NCBI GenBank assembly: GCA_028684915.1
Contig: JAQUEZ010000169.1
Coordinates: 1-12,939 of the forward strand
From: Desulfobulbus sp.
GTDB lineage: Bacteria > Desulfobacterota > Desulfobulbia > Desulfobulbales > Desulfobulbaceae
Length of the DNA: 12,939 bases
Direction: 5' to 3'
Position 1 is the stretch's first letter; each line of letters opens with the position of its first letter. The translations under genes were made by a program, and so were the position numbers. The notes under the pieces were generated by a model that did not search any database, was not told where the DNA came from, and was given only the letters and a program-made list of their open reading frames with translations. Shown one piece after another: positions 1 through 6,426 of this stretch.

Positions 1-126
1 CCGCCATATCTTTGCGCACCTGCCCAACGCCCAATCCGTGGAAGACTACGAGGCGCTTCTGCCATGGAATATCAACAAATTACAGATGCTGCAAATGGGT
101 ATGGAGGTGCTTGATTAGACGCTTAC
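1..126 (+). mobile_element. Right end of an IS66-family insertion sequence (partial)
   Basis: The last 39 codons of an IS66-type transposase end at 118. They are followed at once by ACGCTTAC (119-126), the reverse complement of GTAAGCGT, which is how IS66-family terminal inverted repeats typically begin. I therefore place the outer edge of the element at 126. IS66 elements usually duplicate 8 bp on insertion, so 127-134 (GTTATAAC) would be one copy of the target duplication. The left end and accessory orfs lie outside the window, so intactness cannot be judged. Confidence 0.75.
2..118 (+). CDS. IS66 family transposase, C-terminal fragment (5' end outside window)
   Basis: Reading from base 2, the frame stays open for 38 codons to a TAG at 116-118. 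The peptide contains the segment HLPNAQSVEDYEALLPWNI. This matches the characteristic C-terminal tail of IS66 TnpC transposases, where a (R/H)LP-A-(T/S)-x-(E/A)D-x-EALLPWN pattern precedes the stop. The DDE catalytic core would lie upstream, outside the window. The stop codon abuts the inverted repeat, as is common in this family. The family call rests on a short but distinctive motif; nothing can be said about activity. Confidence 0.75.
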   Translation, partial: RHIFAHLPNAQSVEDYEALLPWNINKLQMLQMGMEVLD

Positions 127-224
127 GTTATAACCATTGCAACCGATGGTCCGGGAGTCAGCCTCTATGGTCGGTGTGAAAGTGGCTGAATAGCCTGGGG
201 AATTATTGGTCTCAAAAAAGAAAA

Positions 225-270
225 CCCCTTTGCTGGCGAAAAGGATGGAAACCGGCAAAGGGGGCGTTTT
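225..270 (+). terminator. Terminator-like hairpin
   Basis: A 12-bp stem pairs 225-236 (CCCCTTTGCTGG) with 252-263 (CCGGCAAAGGGG), with one G-U pair and a 15-nt loop. It is flanked by AAAA upstream and TTTT at 267-270, so it could end transcripts in either direction. No intact gene lies directly upstream on the plus strand except the IS66 transposase. It may be a leftover terminator of a gene disrupted by the insertion. Confidence 0.5.
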
Positions 271-300
271 GCAGAACGTCTCTGAATAATAATTCGAGAG

Positions 301-353
301 GCTTTATAAGTAAATATTTATCTATAAAATATTCTCGATAAAGCATTTTTTTT
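301..353 (+). terminator. AT-rich stem-loop followed by a T-run
   Basis: GCTTTAT (301-307) is complementary to ATAAAGC (338-344), with an inner AATATT/AATATT pairing (313-318 with 328-333). A run of eight T follows at 346-353. The form fits an intrinsic terminator, but the stem is AT-rich and interrupted. It lies just before the integrase pseudogene, so it could equally be remains of a recombination or regulatory site. No coding sequence is visible between 127 and 384. Confidence 0.3.
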
Positions 354-384
354 GATATCGATTCCAGCATGAAGGTTACCATGA

Positions 385-1068
385 GTTCGAGAAAGTATTC
401 ACAAGATCCACTTTCCCCAAAAGTACGATTCGTTTTTCGAGCATTGGCTTGAAGCCAAAACAGGGAAGTAGCTCGGCACGATTCGATTGTATCGGTCGTT
501 GTTCCAAAGCCACATTAAGCCATGCTTCGAGTCCCCCCGGTCCGACTCCCGAAATACAACTTGATACCCTCAGTTCGATGATTGCTCAGGGCAAACTTAC
601 GCAGTCTTCGAAGCACCTTCGCATGGCAATCTTCAGGGCCTTTTTAGATTATGCTTGGAGGTCGAAACGCATTCCTGAAGTGCCATCGTTTCTAAAGAAG
701 GGAGAGTATGGTATAGAAGATCCCAAGATGAAATGGATACTTGAAATTCACCAATAAGCAAGTGTCAATGGTATCCCTGAGAAACACCGATCAATATTCC
801 TCCTTCTAAAATACCATATAAGATGAGCGGCTGAGGCTATGGCATTGTATGAAACTGACTATGATCGGTACAACAAGGCTTTCCACATCAGAAGGGGTGT
901 CAGACGGGTAAACTGGTAACGTCGACGAAAACACGCGTTGAACACATCGTACCTTGCCACCGGGCAGTGGTGGGCGATATCGAGAGATTGGTCGAATTAG
1001 GCCAAGGCTCTCGGTTTCTGTTCGTCAACCGGGAGAAGAGATACACGGAAGGGGCTTAAATCGGATGA
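385..1068 (+). pseudogene. Decayed tyrosine recombinase (phage-type integrase)
   Basis: An integrase-like protein can be followed across frames. Frame 1 (from 385) reads KYDSFFEHWLEAKTGK, a TAG at 469, then LGTIRLYRSLFQSHIKP. Frame 2 takes over near the run of six C (533-538) and holds the 449-757 stretch ending GIEDPKMKWILEIHQ. After a TAA at 755 it continues GIPEKHRSIFLLLKYHIR, a TGA at 824, then AAEAMALYETDYDRYNKAF. Frame 1 resumes at 916 with TRVEHIVPCHR and RLVELGQGSRFLFVNREKRY until a TAA at 1057. This order fits a SAM-like core-binding domain followed by the start of the catalytic domain, with YHIR-stop-AAEA at the Arg box. The HxxR box and the catalytic tyrosine are not found downstream, so the 3' part appears deleted. 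Function is certainly lost. The family call comes from reading the peptides, not from a search. Confidence 0.75.
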
Positions 1069-1157
1069 TGGAAACTGAGGTTTCCAAATTGTTTCCAGGG
1101 AAGAAAGTACACTCCAAATAGCAAGCAATTTAAACAATTTGCGAGCATCAATATTTA

Positions 1158-1186
1158 TTGACATTAAAACCTTATTTTTTTACAAC
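1158..1186 (+). promoter_or_regulatory. Candidate sigma70 promoter
   Basis: A perfect -35 hexamer TTGACA (1158-1163) is separated by 17 nt from TACAAC (1181-1186), which matches four of six positions of TATAAT. Transcription would start near 1193, giving a leader of about 360 nt before the lipoprotein gene at 1555, or a short unidentified RNA. A small hairpin, GGAGC-CTCC-GCTCC, follows shortly after the predicted start. Apart from this site and a degenerate repeat copy, the stretch 1069-1554 shows no recognisable gene. Confidence 0.35.
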
Positions 1187-1290
1187 GAGTTGTCTTGGTG
1201 GAGCCTCCGCTCCTCGCTAAGATTCCATCCCGTCAAGGAAAGAGATTCGGTACTCTGTAGAGCTTCTTGGACCTTATAAGCCGAAACTAT

Positions 1291-1382
1291 GATGGTCTCG
1301 TAAAGTCCACCACCCTCTAAGATCTGGCACTGTAAAGCCACAGATATACAGGGAATAGTCTTTTTTACGGTGCGCAGGCATG
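1291..1382. repeat. Dispersed inverted-repeat element, degenerate copy A
   Basis: GATGGTCTCGTAAA (1291-1304) matches the left end of copies B and C at 12 of 14 bases. Downstream, the stretch from AGCCACAGAT to TTTTTTACGG (about 1337-1370) aligns with the right half of copy B, which runs from AGCCATCTCG to TTTTTACGA. The outermost right end is too divergent to place exactly, so the end coordinate is approximate. Confidence 0.45.
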
Positions 1383-1554
1383 CATAAGCTCTGTCAGGTG
1401 TCGTGGAAAAAGCTGTGACCTTGGAGATCGGAGTTTTGCCGACGCTATCAATTTTCTTTAGGGCGCATCAACCGGCTTGGAATGGCGGCGGAGTAATAGG
1501 TAGACCAAAATGGAAAACAACGTCCTCTTGTGAGTGAACTGAAGGAGAATGGGA

Positions 1555-2076
1555 ATGACAATGAGATTTTCAAAAAAACTGTTAGCTGTGATTGGCGTAG
1601 TCGTTTTACTGGCCACCGTTGGCTGCACGAAGAAAAATAATATCATCGGAGACGATGCTGCCGGAATACCACAACTGTCCAACTTTGCCGATGACATCAA
1701 AGACATCACCCTCCCGGTTGAGTTGGTCTGGGATCGCAAAGATTCCATGGTGATTAAAACCGAATCATTCCGTGGCGGCATCTTCAGTTATAAAGGAAGA
1801 GCAGAGGTCATGTCGTTGAAGGACTATATGGTCGCGTCCATGAAGGATAACAAATGGCGTCTGGTTGGTGAGACTGCCTCAAAAAATATTATGCTTGCCT
1901 TTGTCAAACCCAATAAAACCTGCATGATGGTTATTTCTGAGGGCATGTTCGGTAAGACTGACCTGAAGCTGTACGTGGCCATTGATAAGACCGGTGGTAC
2001 TGGCAACGGCTCTTATGGAAGCCAGAATTCTTTTGCGCCGCAGACCAACAATTTTGAGAGTTCTTTTGCCCGCTGA
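1555..2076 (+). CDS. Small predicted lipoprotein of unknown function upstream of coaBC
   Basis: This encodes about 173 residues. The start at 1555 is preferred because AAGGAG (1542-1547) sits 7 nt upstream; starts at 1549 (too close) and 1561 (next ATG) are also in frame. The N-terminus is a lipoprotein signal: two Lys, a hydrophobic run, then a lipobox ending ATVGC with Cys24 as the likely lipidated residue. The mature part is a single compact domain of about 110 residues (roughly 40-150, with the motifs PVELVWDRK, SFRGGIFSYKG and IMLAFVKPNKTCMM), followed by a low-complexity Gly/Ser/Asn tail. I do not recognise a named family. Similar small lipoproteins seem to accompany coaBC in deltaproteobacteria, but that is recollection. 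Its stop codon overlaps the coaBC start (TGATG), so the two are probably translationally coupled. Confidence 0.8.
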   Translation: MTMRFSKKLLAVIGVVVLLATVGCTKKNNIIGDDAAGIPQLSNFADDIKDITLPVELVWDRKDSMVIKTESFRGGIFSYKGRAEVMSLKDYMVASMKDNKWRLVGETASKNIMLAFVKPNKTCMMVISEGMFGKTDLKLYVAIDKTGGTGNGSYGSQNSFAPQTNNFESSFAR

Positions 2077-3284
2077 TGGGTGAGTCGATGTCCGGATTGC
2101 AAGCGAAACGGATCCTTTTCGGTGTTACCGGCTCCATAGCCGCCTATAAGGCGGCTTGTTGGGTTCGGGAGTTGGCCAAGGAAGAGGCTCTTGTGACCGT
2201 GATGATGACCGAGGCTGCAGAGAAGTTCGTCACCTCACTGAGCTTTGCAGCTCTTTCCGGCAATCCGGTCCATTATGATATGTTTGATTCCGATCCCGAT
2301 GGGTTGATGGCGCACATCAATCTGTCCCGGGACGCCGATGTAGTTTTGATCGCTCCGGCAACGGCGCAGACCCTGGCCAAGTTGGCCTGTGGCATGGCGG
2401 ATAACCTCCTAACCACTGCGGTTTTGGCGGCAAACATTCCCGTGGTGCTCTGTCCGGCCATGAATACGGCAATGTTCAACCACTCTGCAACCCAAGAAAA
2501 CCTCAAGCGCCTGCAGCAGCTAGGTTACCATGTGGTGCAACCTGGTTGCGGTTCTCTTGCCTGTGGGGAAACCGGTGATGGCCGCTTGGCCGAGTGGGAA
2601 TGCGCACGCGAGACCTTGCTGAGCGTGCTGCAACCGCAAGATCTTAGCGGTAAGAAGGTGTTGATTACCGCAGGCCCGACCCGGGAGCCGTTGGACCCGG
2701 TCCGTTTCCTCAGTAATCGTTCCAGTGGGAAAATGGGCTATGCCCTGGCCCGGGCTGCTCATCGCCGAGGGGCAGAGGTCACCTTGGTGTCCGGTCCGGT
2801 CTCCCTTGCGCCTCCCTTGGGTGTCGAAATGGTTTCGGTGACCACCGCCGAAGACATGGCCGAGGCGGTGCTTTCCCGGTGCATCGAGATGGATGTTATT
2901 GTTAAATCAGCCGCCGTTGCCGATTTTAAACCAGAGAGCTGTCAGTCACTCAAAATCAAGAAAAGTCCCTTAGGAATGCATCTTGATCTGGTGAAAAATA
3001 TCGACATTCTTGCTGAGCTTGGCAAGAATCGGATACAAGGCCAGGTGCTGGTCGGTTTTGCTGCTGAAAGCCATAATCATGTGCAGGAAGGTCAGCGCAA
3101 GCTCAAAGAAAAAAATCTTGATTTGATTGTGGTTAACGATATTCTCGGCAGCCGAACCGGTTTTGATGTTGAAACCAACCAGGTTACCCTGATTAGCCGT
3201 TCCTCAAGCCAAGAGTTGCCCCTGCTCAGTAAGGAAGAGACCGCCAACCGAATCTGGGACGCGGTGCTTACCTTCTCTAAATAA
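2076..3284 (+). CDS. coaBC: Bifunctional phosphopantothenoylcysteine decarboxylase / phosphopantothenate-cysteine ligase
   Basis: CoaBC catalyses two consecutive cytosolic steps of coenzyme A synthesis: joining cysteine to 4'-phosphopantothenate, then FMN-dependent decarboxylation to 4'-phosphopantetheine. The N-terminal CoaC half shows GVTGSIAAYKA (16-26), the catalytic His80 in AHINLS, PAMNTAMF with Asn130, and Cys163 in the substrate flap LACGETGDGR. The C-terminal CoaB half starts near residue 193 with KKVLITAGPTREPLDPVR and SNRSSGKMG, and includes KSAAVADF, the SLKIKK lysine region, VGFAAES and VVNDILG. At 402 residues it has the usual family length and all key motifs. The ATG at 2076 overlaps the upstream stop; ATG 2088, preceded by GGTGAG, is an alternative giving 398 residues. 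Identification is secure. Confidence 0.96.
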   Translation: MGESMSGLQAKRILFGVTGSIAAYKAACWVRELAKEEALVTVMMTEAAEKFVTSLSFAALSGNPVHYDMFDSDPDGLMAHINLSRDADVVLIAPATAQTLAKLACGMADNLLTTAVLAANIPVVLCPAMNTAMFNHSATQENLKRLQQLGYHVVQPGCGSLACGETGDGRLAEWECARETLLSVLQPQDLSGKKVLITAGPTREPLDPVRFLSNRSSGKMGYALARAAHRRGAEVTLVSGPVSLAPPLGVEMVSVTTAEDMAEAVLSRCIEMDVIVKSAAVADFKPESCQSLKIKKSPLGMHLDLVKNIDILAELGKNRIQGQVLVGFAAESHNHVQEGQRKLKEKNLDLIVVNDILGSRTGFDVETNQVTLISRSSSQELPLLSKEETANRIWDAVLTFSK

Positions 3285-3317
3285 TCGGCCGTTTCGGCCT
3301 TATAAACGAACCCCTCT

Positions 3318-3857
3318 ATGCAGATAAGTCGTTCAGAACAAAAAAGACGTTTCAAAGATGTGGAAAAACTGGTGGGCGAGTTAGTGATGTTGCCCAGCCA
3401 GGCCTTGATGCAGGTGGAGGGTCTGGATGAAATCCGCGATCTGCTGTTAGAAACCGTGGAAATGGAAGGTAGTGTCCGCCAGCGGCAGATCAAGTATCTC
3501 ACCAAGTTTATTGTGGTCATGCCTCTTGAGCCCCTTTATGCCCTGGTCAGCCAGTACCGCGGCAAGGGACTCAGCGAAAAAAAACAGCAGCATACAATCG
3601 AATTTTTTCGCGATGCTCTGATTAATGAGGCCCTAGAGGTTCAGCGACAAGGGGAGGAATTCGGTGAGGAACTCACAGAAAACTGGGAAAGCGAAACCGT
3701 CGCCGAACTGCAGGCAGAAATGCCGGAAATTGAATCGATAACCCTTTCCCGACTCTCGTATCTTTTTGCGAAAACCAGAAATCCCCGATACAGTCGTGAG
3801 ATATTCCGCTATCTCAAATCCGCTCAGGAATTGAGCCAGCGAAACAAAGAGTTGTAA
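3318..3857 (+). CDS. darP: DarP/YjgA (DUF615) ribosome-associated protein
   Basis: This encodes 179 residues, mostly helical and charged. The order of motifs matches the DUF615 family (E. coli YjgA, now DarP): an N-terminal SRSEQKRRFKDVEKLVGELV segment, a central MEGSVRQRQIKYLTK (E. coli MEGRRRQLQLIGK), and a C-terminal SREIFRYLKSAQE (E. coli ARQIFQYLRELAE). Known family members bind late 50S ribosomal precursors and assist maturation around the peptidyl transferase centre. The E. coli acidic N-terminal extension is missing here. No strong ribosome binding site precedes the ATG. The gene lies 33 nt after coaBC, with a small GGCCG-TTT-CGGCC hairpin between them, and probably shares its transcript. 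The family call is by motif resemblance. Confidence 0.82.
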   Translation: MQISRSEQKRRFKDVEKLVGELVMLPSQALMQVEGLDEIRDLLLETVEMEGSVRQRQIKYLTKFIVVMPLEPLYALVSQYRGKGLSEKKQQHTIEFFRDALINEALEVQRQGEEFGEELTENWESETVAELQAEMPEIESITLSRLSYLFAKTRNPRYSREIFRYLKSAQELSQRNKEL

Positions 3858-3861
3858 TGGG

Positions 3862-3936
3862 TGATGGCGTCGTAAAACCTGTTTTTTTGCTGAGCCATCT
3901 CGCATAGAGAGATAGACTTTTTACGAATCCATCATG
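3862..3936. repeat. Dispersed inverted-repeat element, short copy B
   Basis: TGATGGCGTCGTAAAA (3862-3877) and TTTTACGAATCCATCA (3919-3934) form an imperfect terminal inverted repeat, 14 of 16 bases matching. The element is about 75 bp and lies between the convergent darP and reductase genes. Its left 15 bases, GATGGCGTCGTAAAA, recur exactly at 12136-12150. Its right half (GCCATCT to CCATCATG) aligns with the right half of copy C. It looks like an internally deleted version of that longer copy. Confidence 0.7.
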
Positions 3937-4008
3937 GATTGGTAAAAAACAAACTCCGAAAGGTTGCAGATCCTACGTACAGTATGTTGCGAAGCTCAGA
4001 GGGATCAC

Positions 4009-4038
4009 AAAGGCGGGTTATTATGCTCCCGCCTTTTT
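4009..4038 (+). terminator. Rho-independent terminator of the coaBC-darP cluster
   Basis: AAAGGCGGG (4009-4017) pairs perfectly with CCCGCCTTT (4028-4036) around a 10-nt loop, and TTTTT completes the run to 4038. In the plus direction this is a canonical intrinsic terminator. It overlaps the last codons and stop of the convergent reductase gene (TAA at 4021-4023), so the same hairpin probably also shapes the 3' end of that minus-strand transcript, though the U-run there is short. Confidence 0.75.
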
Positions 4039-4935
4039 AATTTTCCGGGCATAGGTGGCTGATTCCATGCCGGCAACGCAGCCTTCACCCACGGCCTTTG
4101 CCATCTGGTAGGGAGGGCCGACAATGTCGCCGGCAGCATAAATGCCGGGGATGTTTGTTTCCTGCTTCCGGTTGACCTGGATGTATTTAAAGGACTCGTT
4201 GTCAAGCTGGACTCCGATCTGGGTGGCGAGTTCCAGGGCACCTTTGGAACCGAGTTCGATAAAGATGCCTTCGGTTTCCATGGTTGAACCGTCAACGAGC
4301 TTGAGCGAGGTGACCACCCGATCACCTTCGATTTGTTCAATCGAGCTTTTAATCCATTCCACCTTGCTTGCCAGAAGCCGATCCAGCAGTTCCTGGGAAA
4401 CATTCAATTCCTCAGCCACCAAATAGACCTTTGCCGCATAATCAAGCAAGGTAAGTGCGCCGTCAACTGCAGCGCTACGGTCGCCGGTTACTGTGACGGT
4501 GGCACCACGGTAAAAATTGGCGTCACAGTCTACGCAGTAGGAAACGCCTCGTCCGGCCAGGTCCTTTTCGCCGGGTACGCCGAGTTTTTTCTTGGAAACG
4601 CCCATGGAAAAGATGATGGAGCGAGCTTGGACGCTTCGTCCGCTCTCCAGCTCCATTGCAAACAGGTCACCCTCCTGATTCATCTTCAATACATCCTCTG
4701 GCGACCATTCGGCACCGAAGGATTGCGCCTGCAGTAAACCGGTATTGAGCAGATCCGCTCCTTGGGTGACACCGGCGACAAAGGCATAATTTTCGATGTG
4801 GGCGCCATAAAGCGCTGAATTTTCAATACGGCCCAGGACCAGTACGGAGGTCTTTTTTCGAGAGGCGTGGATGGCGGCTTGGATACCTGCCGGACCGACT
4901 CCGATAATGACCACGTCATACAACTGTCCAGACAT
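4021..4935 (-). CDS. Thioredoxin-reductase-like FAD flavoprotein with degenerate NADPH site
   Basis: This encodes 304 residues, the usual length of low-molecular-weight thioredoxin reductases. FAD-binding signatures are clear: IIGVGPAGIQAA (10-21) near the N-terminus and GIYAAGDIVG with QMAKAVGEG (264-285) near the C-terminus. A CVDC redox pair (134-137) sits where classical enzymes have CATC, so dithiol/disulfide chemistry is retained. The pyridine-nucleotide domain is abnormal. The usual GGGDSA is replaced by VTGDRSAA (148-155), and the HRRxxxR motif that contacts the NADPH phosphate is absent (VYLVAEELNVSQELL, 170-184). This resembles ferredoxin-dependent or otherwise NADPH-independent members of the family, but electron donor and partner cannot be fixed from sequence. 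AAGGAG lies 6 nt before the ATG. The gene is divergent from tolQ and convergent with darP. Confidence 0.85.
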   Translation of the reverse strand: MSGQLYDVVIIGVGPAGIQAAIHASRKKTSVLVLGRIENSALYGAHIENYAFVAGVTQGADLLNTGLLQAQSFGAEWSPEDVLKMNQEGDLFAMELESGRSVQARSIIFSMGVSKKKLGVPGEKDLAGRGVSYCVDCDANFYRGATVTVTGDRSAAVDGALTLLDYAAKVYLVAEELNVSQELLDRLLASKVEWIKSSIEQIEGDRVVTSLKLVDGSTMETEGIFIELGSKGALELATQIGVQLDNESFKYIQVNRKQETNIPGIYAAGDIVGPPYQMAKAVGEGCVAGMESATYARKIKKAGA

Positions 4936-4985
4936 TTGTGACTCCTTGGTTGTGGTGAAAGCGTGTGTTTTTTTTATTGCTTGGC

Positions 4986-5016
4986 TTGAAAAAACGTCTA
5001 AAAAGATTTGTACAAT
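4986..5016 (+). promoter_or_regulatory. Weak candidate promoter for the tolQ leader / structured RNA
   Basis: TTGAAA (4986-4991) and TACAAT (5011-5016) resemble -35 and -10 boxes, but the 19-nt spacer is longer than ideal. A start near 5023 would yield a transcript of about 195 nt to the T-run at 5211-5218, or read through into tolQ. Confidence 0.3.
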
Positions 5017-5023
5017 ATCTCGA

Positions 5024-5218
5024 GATCGAGGTCGACAGATTTATGAAATTCGTTTATGATTTTGGGTCATTGTGTTCAACCGCTCCGAACGGTGCAATCC
5101 TGCATCCAAGGGACAACCGCTATGGTATAGCCATGTCTTTGGCCCGATTGCAAATTTTGTCGAGACCGGCAGACTGCAGTCCTCAATAAGGGCCCCCAAT
5201 CCCCGGATAATTTTTTTT
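5024..5218 (+). ncRNA. Candidate structured RNA, 6S-like architecture
   Basis: The 362 nt between the reductase and tolQ hold no convincing protein gene but fold well. TGCAATC (5093-5099) pairs with GATTGCA (5146-5152). Inside it CCAAGGGACA (5106-5115) pairs with TGTCTTTGG (5134-5142) with one bulge, and GCTAT/ATAGC (5119-5123, 5127-5131) closes a 3-nt loop. Outside, ATTG/CAAT and GATT..GGG/CCC..AATC can form a closing stem around a large bubble containing CCGCTCC on the 5' side and the self-complementary GACTGCAGTC on the 3' side. Eight T at 5211-5218 follow. A closing stem, a central bubble and an apical arm in about 190 nt is the plan of 6S RNA, the RNA polymerase mimic. It could instead be a cis leader of the tol operon. 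The helices are seen; the identity is inference. Confidence 0.35.
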
Positions 5219-5297
5219 ATGAGCAAGCTGCTTGCGCAGCATTGTTACCCCATGTTCAGCTGGGGTGAAATCGATCAACTCAACAGGAAGGAAGGTC

Positions 5298-5990
5298 GTG
5301 GATTTATCTATTCTTAAAATAATGATGCATGCCGGGATCATGGGCAAATTGATCATGCTCGTTTTGCTTATGTTCTCAATCGGCTCCTGGTCCATCGTTA
5401 TCATGAAGTTTATATTGTTCCGGCGAGCACATAATGCCTCACTTGATTTTCTCGATGCCTTTTGGGACAGTAAAACCCTAAACGAAGCCTATGAGGCTGC
5501 CCGCGAGTTTTCGCTCAGCCCCGAGGCCACGGTTTTTGTCGCTGGGTACACCGAACTGAAAAAAATATCAGCGGCTCGCAGCTCCGGGCAAACACCCGCC
5601 ACTCTCGAATCCCAACTCGCCACCATGGACAACCTCAAACGGGCGGTGCGTAAGGCCCAGGTTTTGGAATCCGACCGCCTTGCCAGTTCGCTTGGAGTGC
5701 TTGCCACCACTGGAAGTGCCACCCCTTTTATCGGTTTGTTTGGTACGGTCTGGGGTATTATGGCCTCCTTTCAGAGTATCGGTGAGCGCGGTTCAGCCTC
5801 ACTTGCGGTTGTTGCTCCGGGTATTTCCGAGGCACTGATTGCAACTGCAGCTGGTTTGGCCGTGGCCATTCCTGCAGTTATCTTTTTTAACTATTTTTCC
5901 AACCGGGTCGCTGAATTTGAATCCAATGTCGAGAGCTTCAGCACTGATTTTATTAACCTGATCGAGCGTGATATTCTCACCAGGGCGTGA
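5298..5990 (+). CDS. tolQ: TolQ, Tol-Pal motor subunit (MotA/TolQ/ExbB proton channel family)
   Basis: TolQ forms with TolR the inner-membrane proton channel that energises TolA. The GTG start at 5298 is chosen because AGGAAGG (5285-5291) lies 6 nt upstream and it gives 230 residues, the typical length; an in-frame TTG at 5232 would add an unlikely polar extension. Three membrane segments are visible: about 13-40, then about 134-160 (TTGSATPFIGLFGTVWGIM) and 172-200 (APGISEALIATAAGLAVAI), separated by a long cytoplasmic loop. The GLFGTVWGI and ISEALIATAAGLAVAIPA signatures are diagnostic of the TolQ/ExbB family. ExbB is the alternative, but the tolR-tolA-tolB context settles it. It is the first gene of the Tol operon, and tolR begins 3 nt after its stop. 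Confidence 0.95.
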   Translation: MDLSILKIMMHAGIMGKLIMLVLLMFSIGSWSIVIMKFILFRRAHNASLDFLDAFWDSKTLNEAYEAAREFSLSPEATVFVAGYTELKKISAARSSGQTPATLESQLATMDNLKRAVRKAQVLESDRLASSLGVLATTGSATPFIGLFGTVWGIMASFQSIGERGSASLAVVAPGISEALIATAAGLAVAIPAVIFFNYFSNRVAEFESNVESFSTDFINLIERDILTRA

Positions 5991-5993
5991 TCC

Positions 5994-6419
5994 ATGGGAC
6001 CGATAGGAAACAATAGAGGGCGTCGGTCAGTTATGGCGGAAATCAACGTGACACCACTGGTTGATGTCATGCTGGTTTTGTTGATCATTTTTATGGTCAC
6101 CGCCCCCATGATGACCCAAGGCCTTGAGGTGGATTTGCCCGAGGCAACCACCAAAGCCCTGCCGCAGCAGGAAGAACCCCTGGTGGTCACCATCACCAAG
6201 GATGGCGAGGTGTATCTGAAAAAAGAAATGATGACCCCGGAATCGCTCCAGGAGCGATTGCAGGCGATGCCCCCGGAAGTAAAAAAGGAAGGTATCTTTT
6301 TACGGGCGGATAAAACCATTGCCTATGGCGTGGTGACGTCGACCATGGCCGATATCCATTCTGCCGGTTTCGACAAGTTGGGGATGATTACCGTCCCGGC
6401 TGAAAAAGTGAAGAAATAG
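5994..6419 (+). CDS. tolR: TolR, Tol-Pal motor subunit (ExbD/TolR family)
   Basis: This encodes 141 residues with one N-terminal membrane helix (about 19-38) and a periplasmic ExbD/TolR domain. The proton-relay aspartate is Asp24 in NVTPLVDVMLVLLIIF, the key family signature. The periplasmic part (45-141) contains the expected VDLPEA and RADKTIAYG segments; the latter matches the conserved (R/K)AD-x-x-(V/I)-x-YG motif. The gene begins 3 nt after the tolQ stop and is followed 17 nt later by tolA, consistent with stoichiometric expression from one transcript. Confidence 0.95.
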   Translation: MGPIGNNRGRRSVMAEINVTPLVDVMLVLLIIFMVTAPMMTQGLEVDLPEATTKALPQQEEPLVVTITKDGEVYLKKEMMTPESLQERLQAMPPEVKKEGIFLRADKTIAYGVVTSTMADIHSAGFDKLGMITVPAEKVKK

Positions 6420-6426
6420 GGGTCTA

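Noticed and set aside
449..757. A free-standing 102-residue protein
   Set aside because: Its peptide continues in the same frame past the stop as integrase-like sequence, and the matching upstream part is in another frame. It is a segment of a pseudogene, not a gene.
3287..3299. GGCCG-TTT-CGGCC hairpin between coaBC and darP as a terminator
   Set aside because: The stem is only 5 bp with no T-run after it, and darP follows closely on the same strand.
4005..4737. Open frames of 132 and 134 codons overlapping the reductase gene
   Set aside because: They are out-of-frame shadows of a clear FAD-dependent reductase.
5041..5226. 61-codon minus-strand open frame between the reductase and tolQ
   Set aside because: It coincides with the RNA-like stems, has no plausible ribosome binding site and gives no recognisable protein. 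Conservation here, if any, is better explained by RNA structure.
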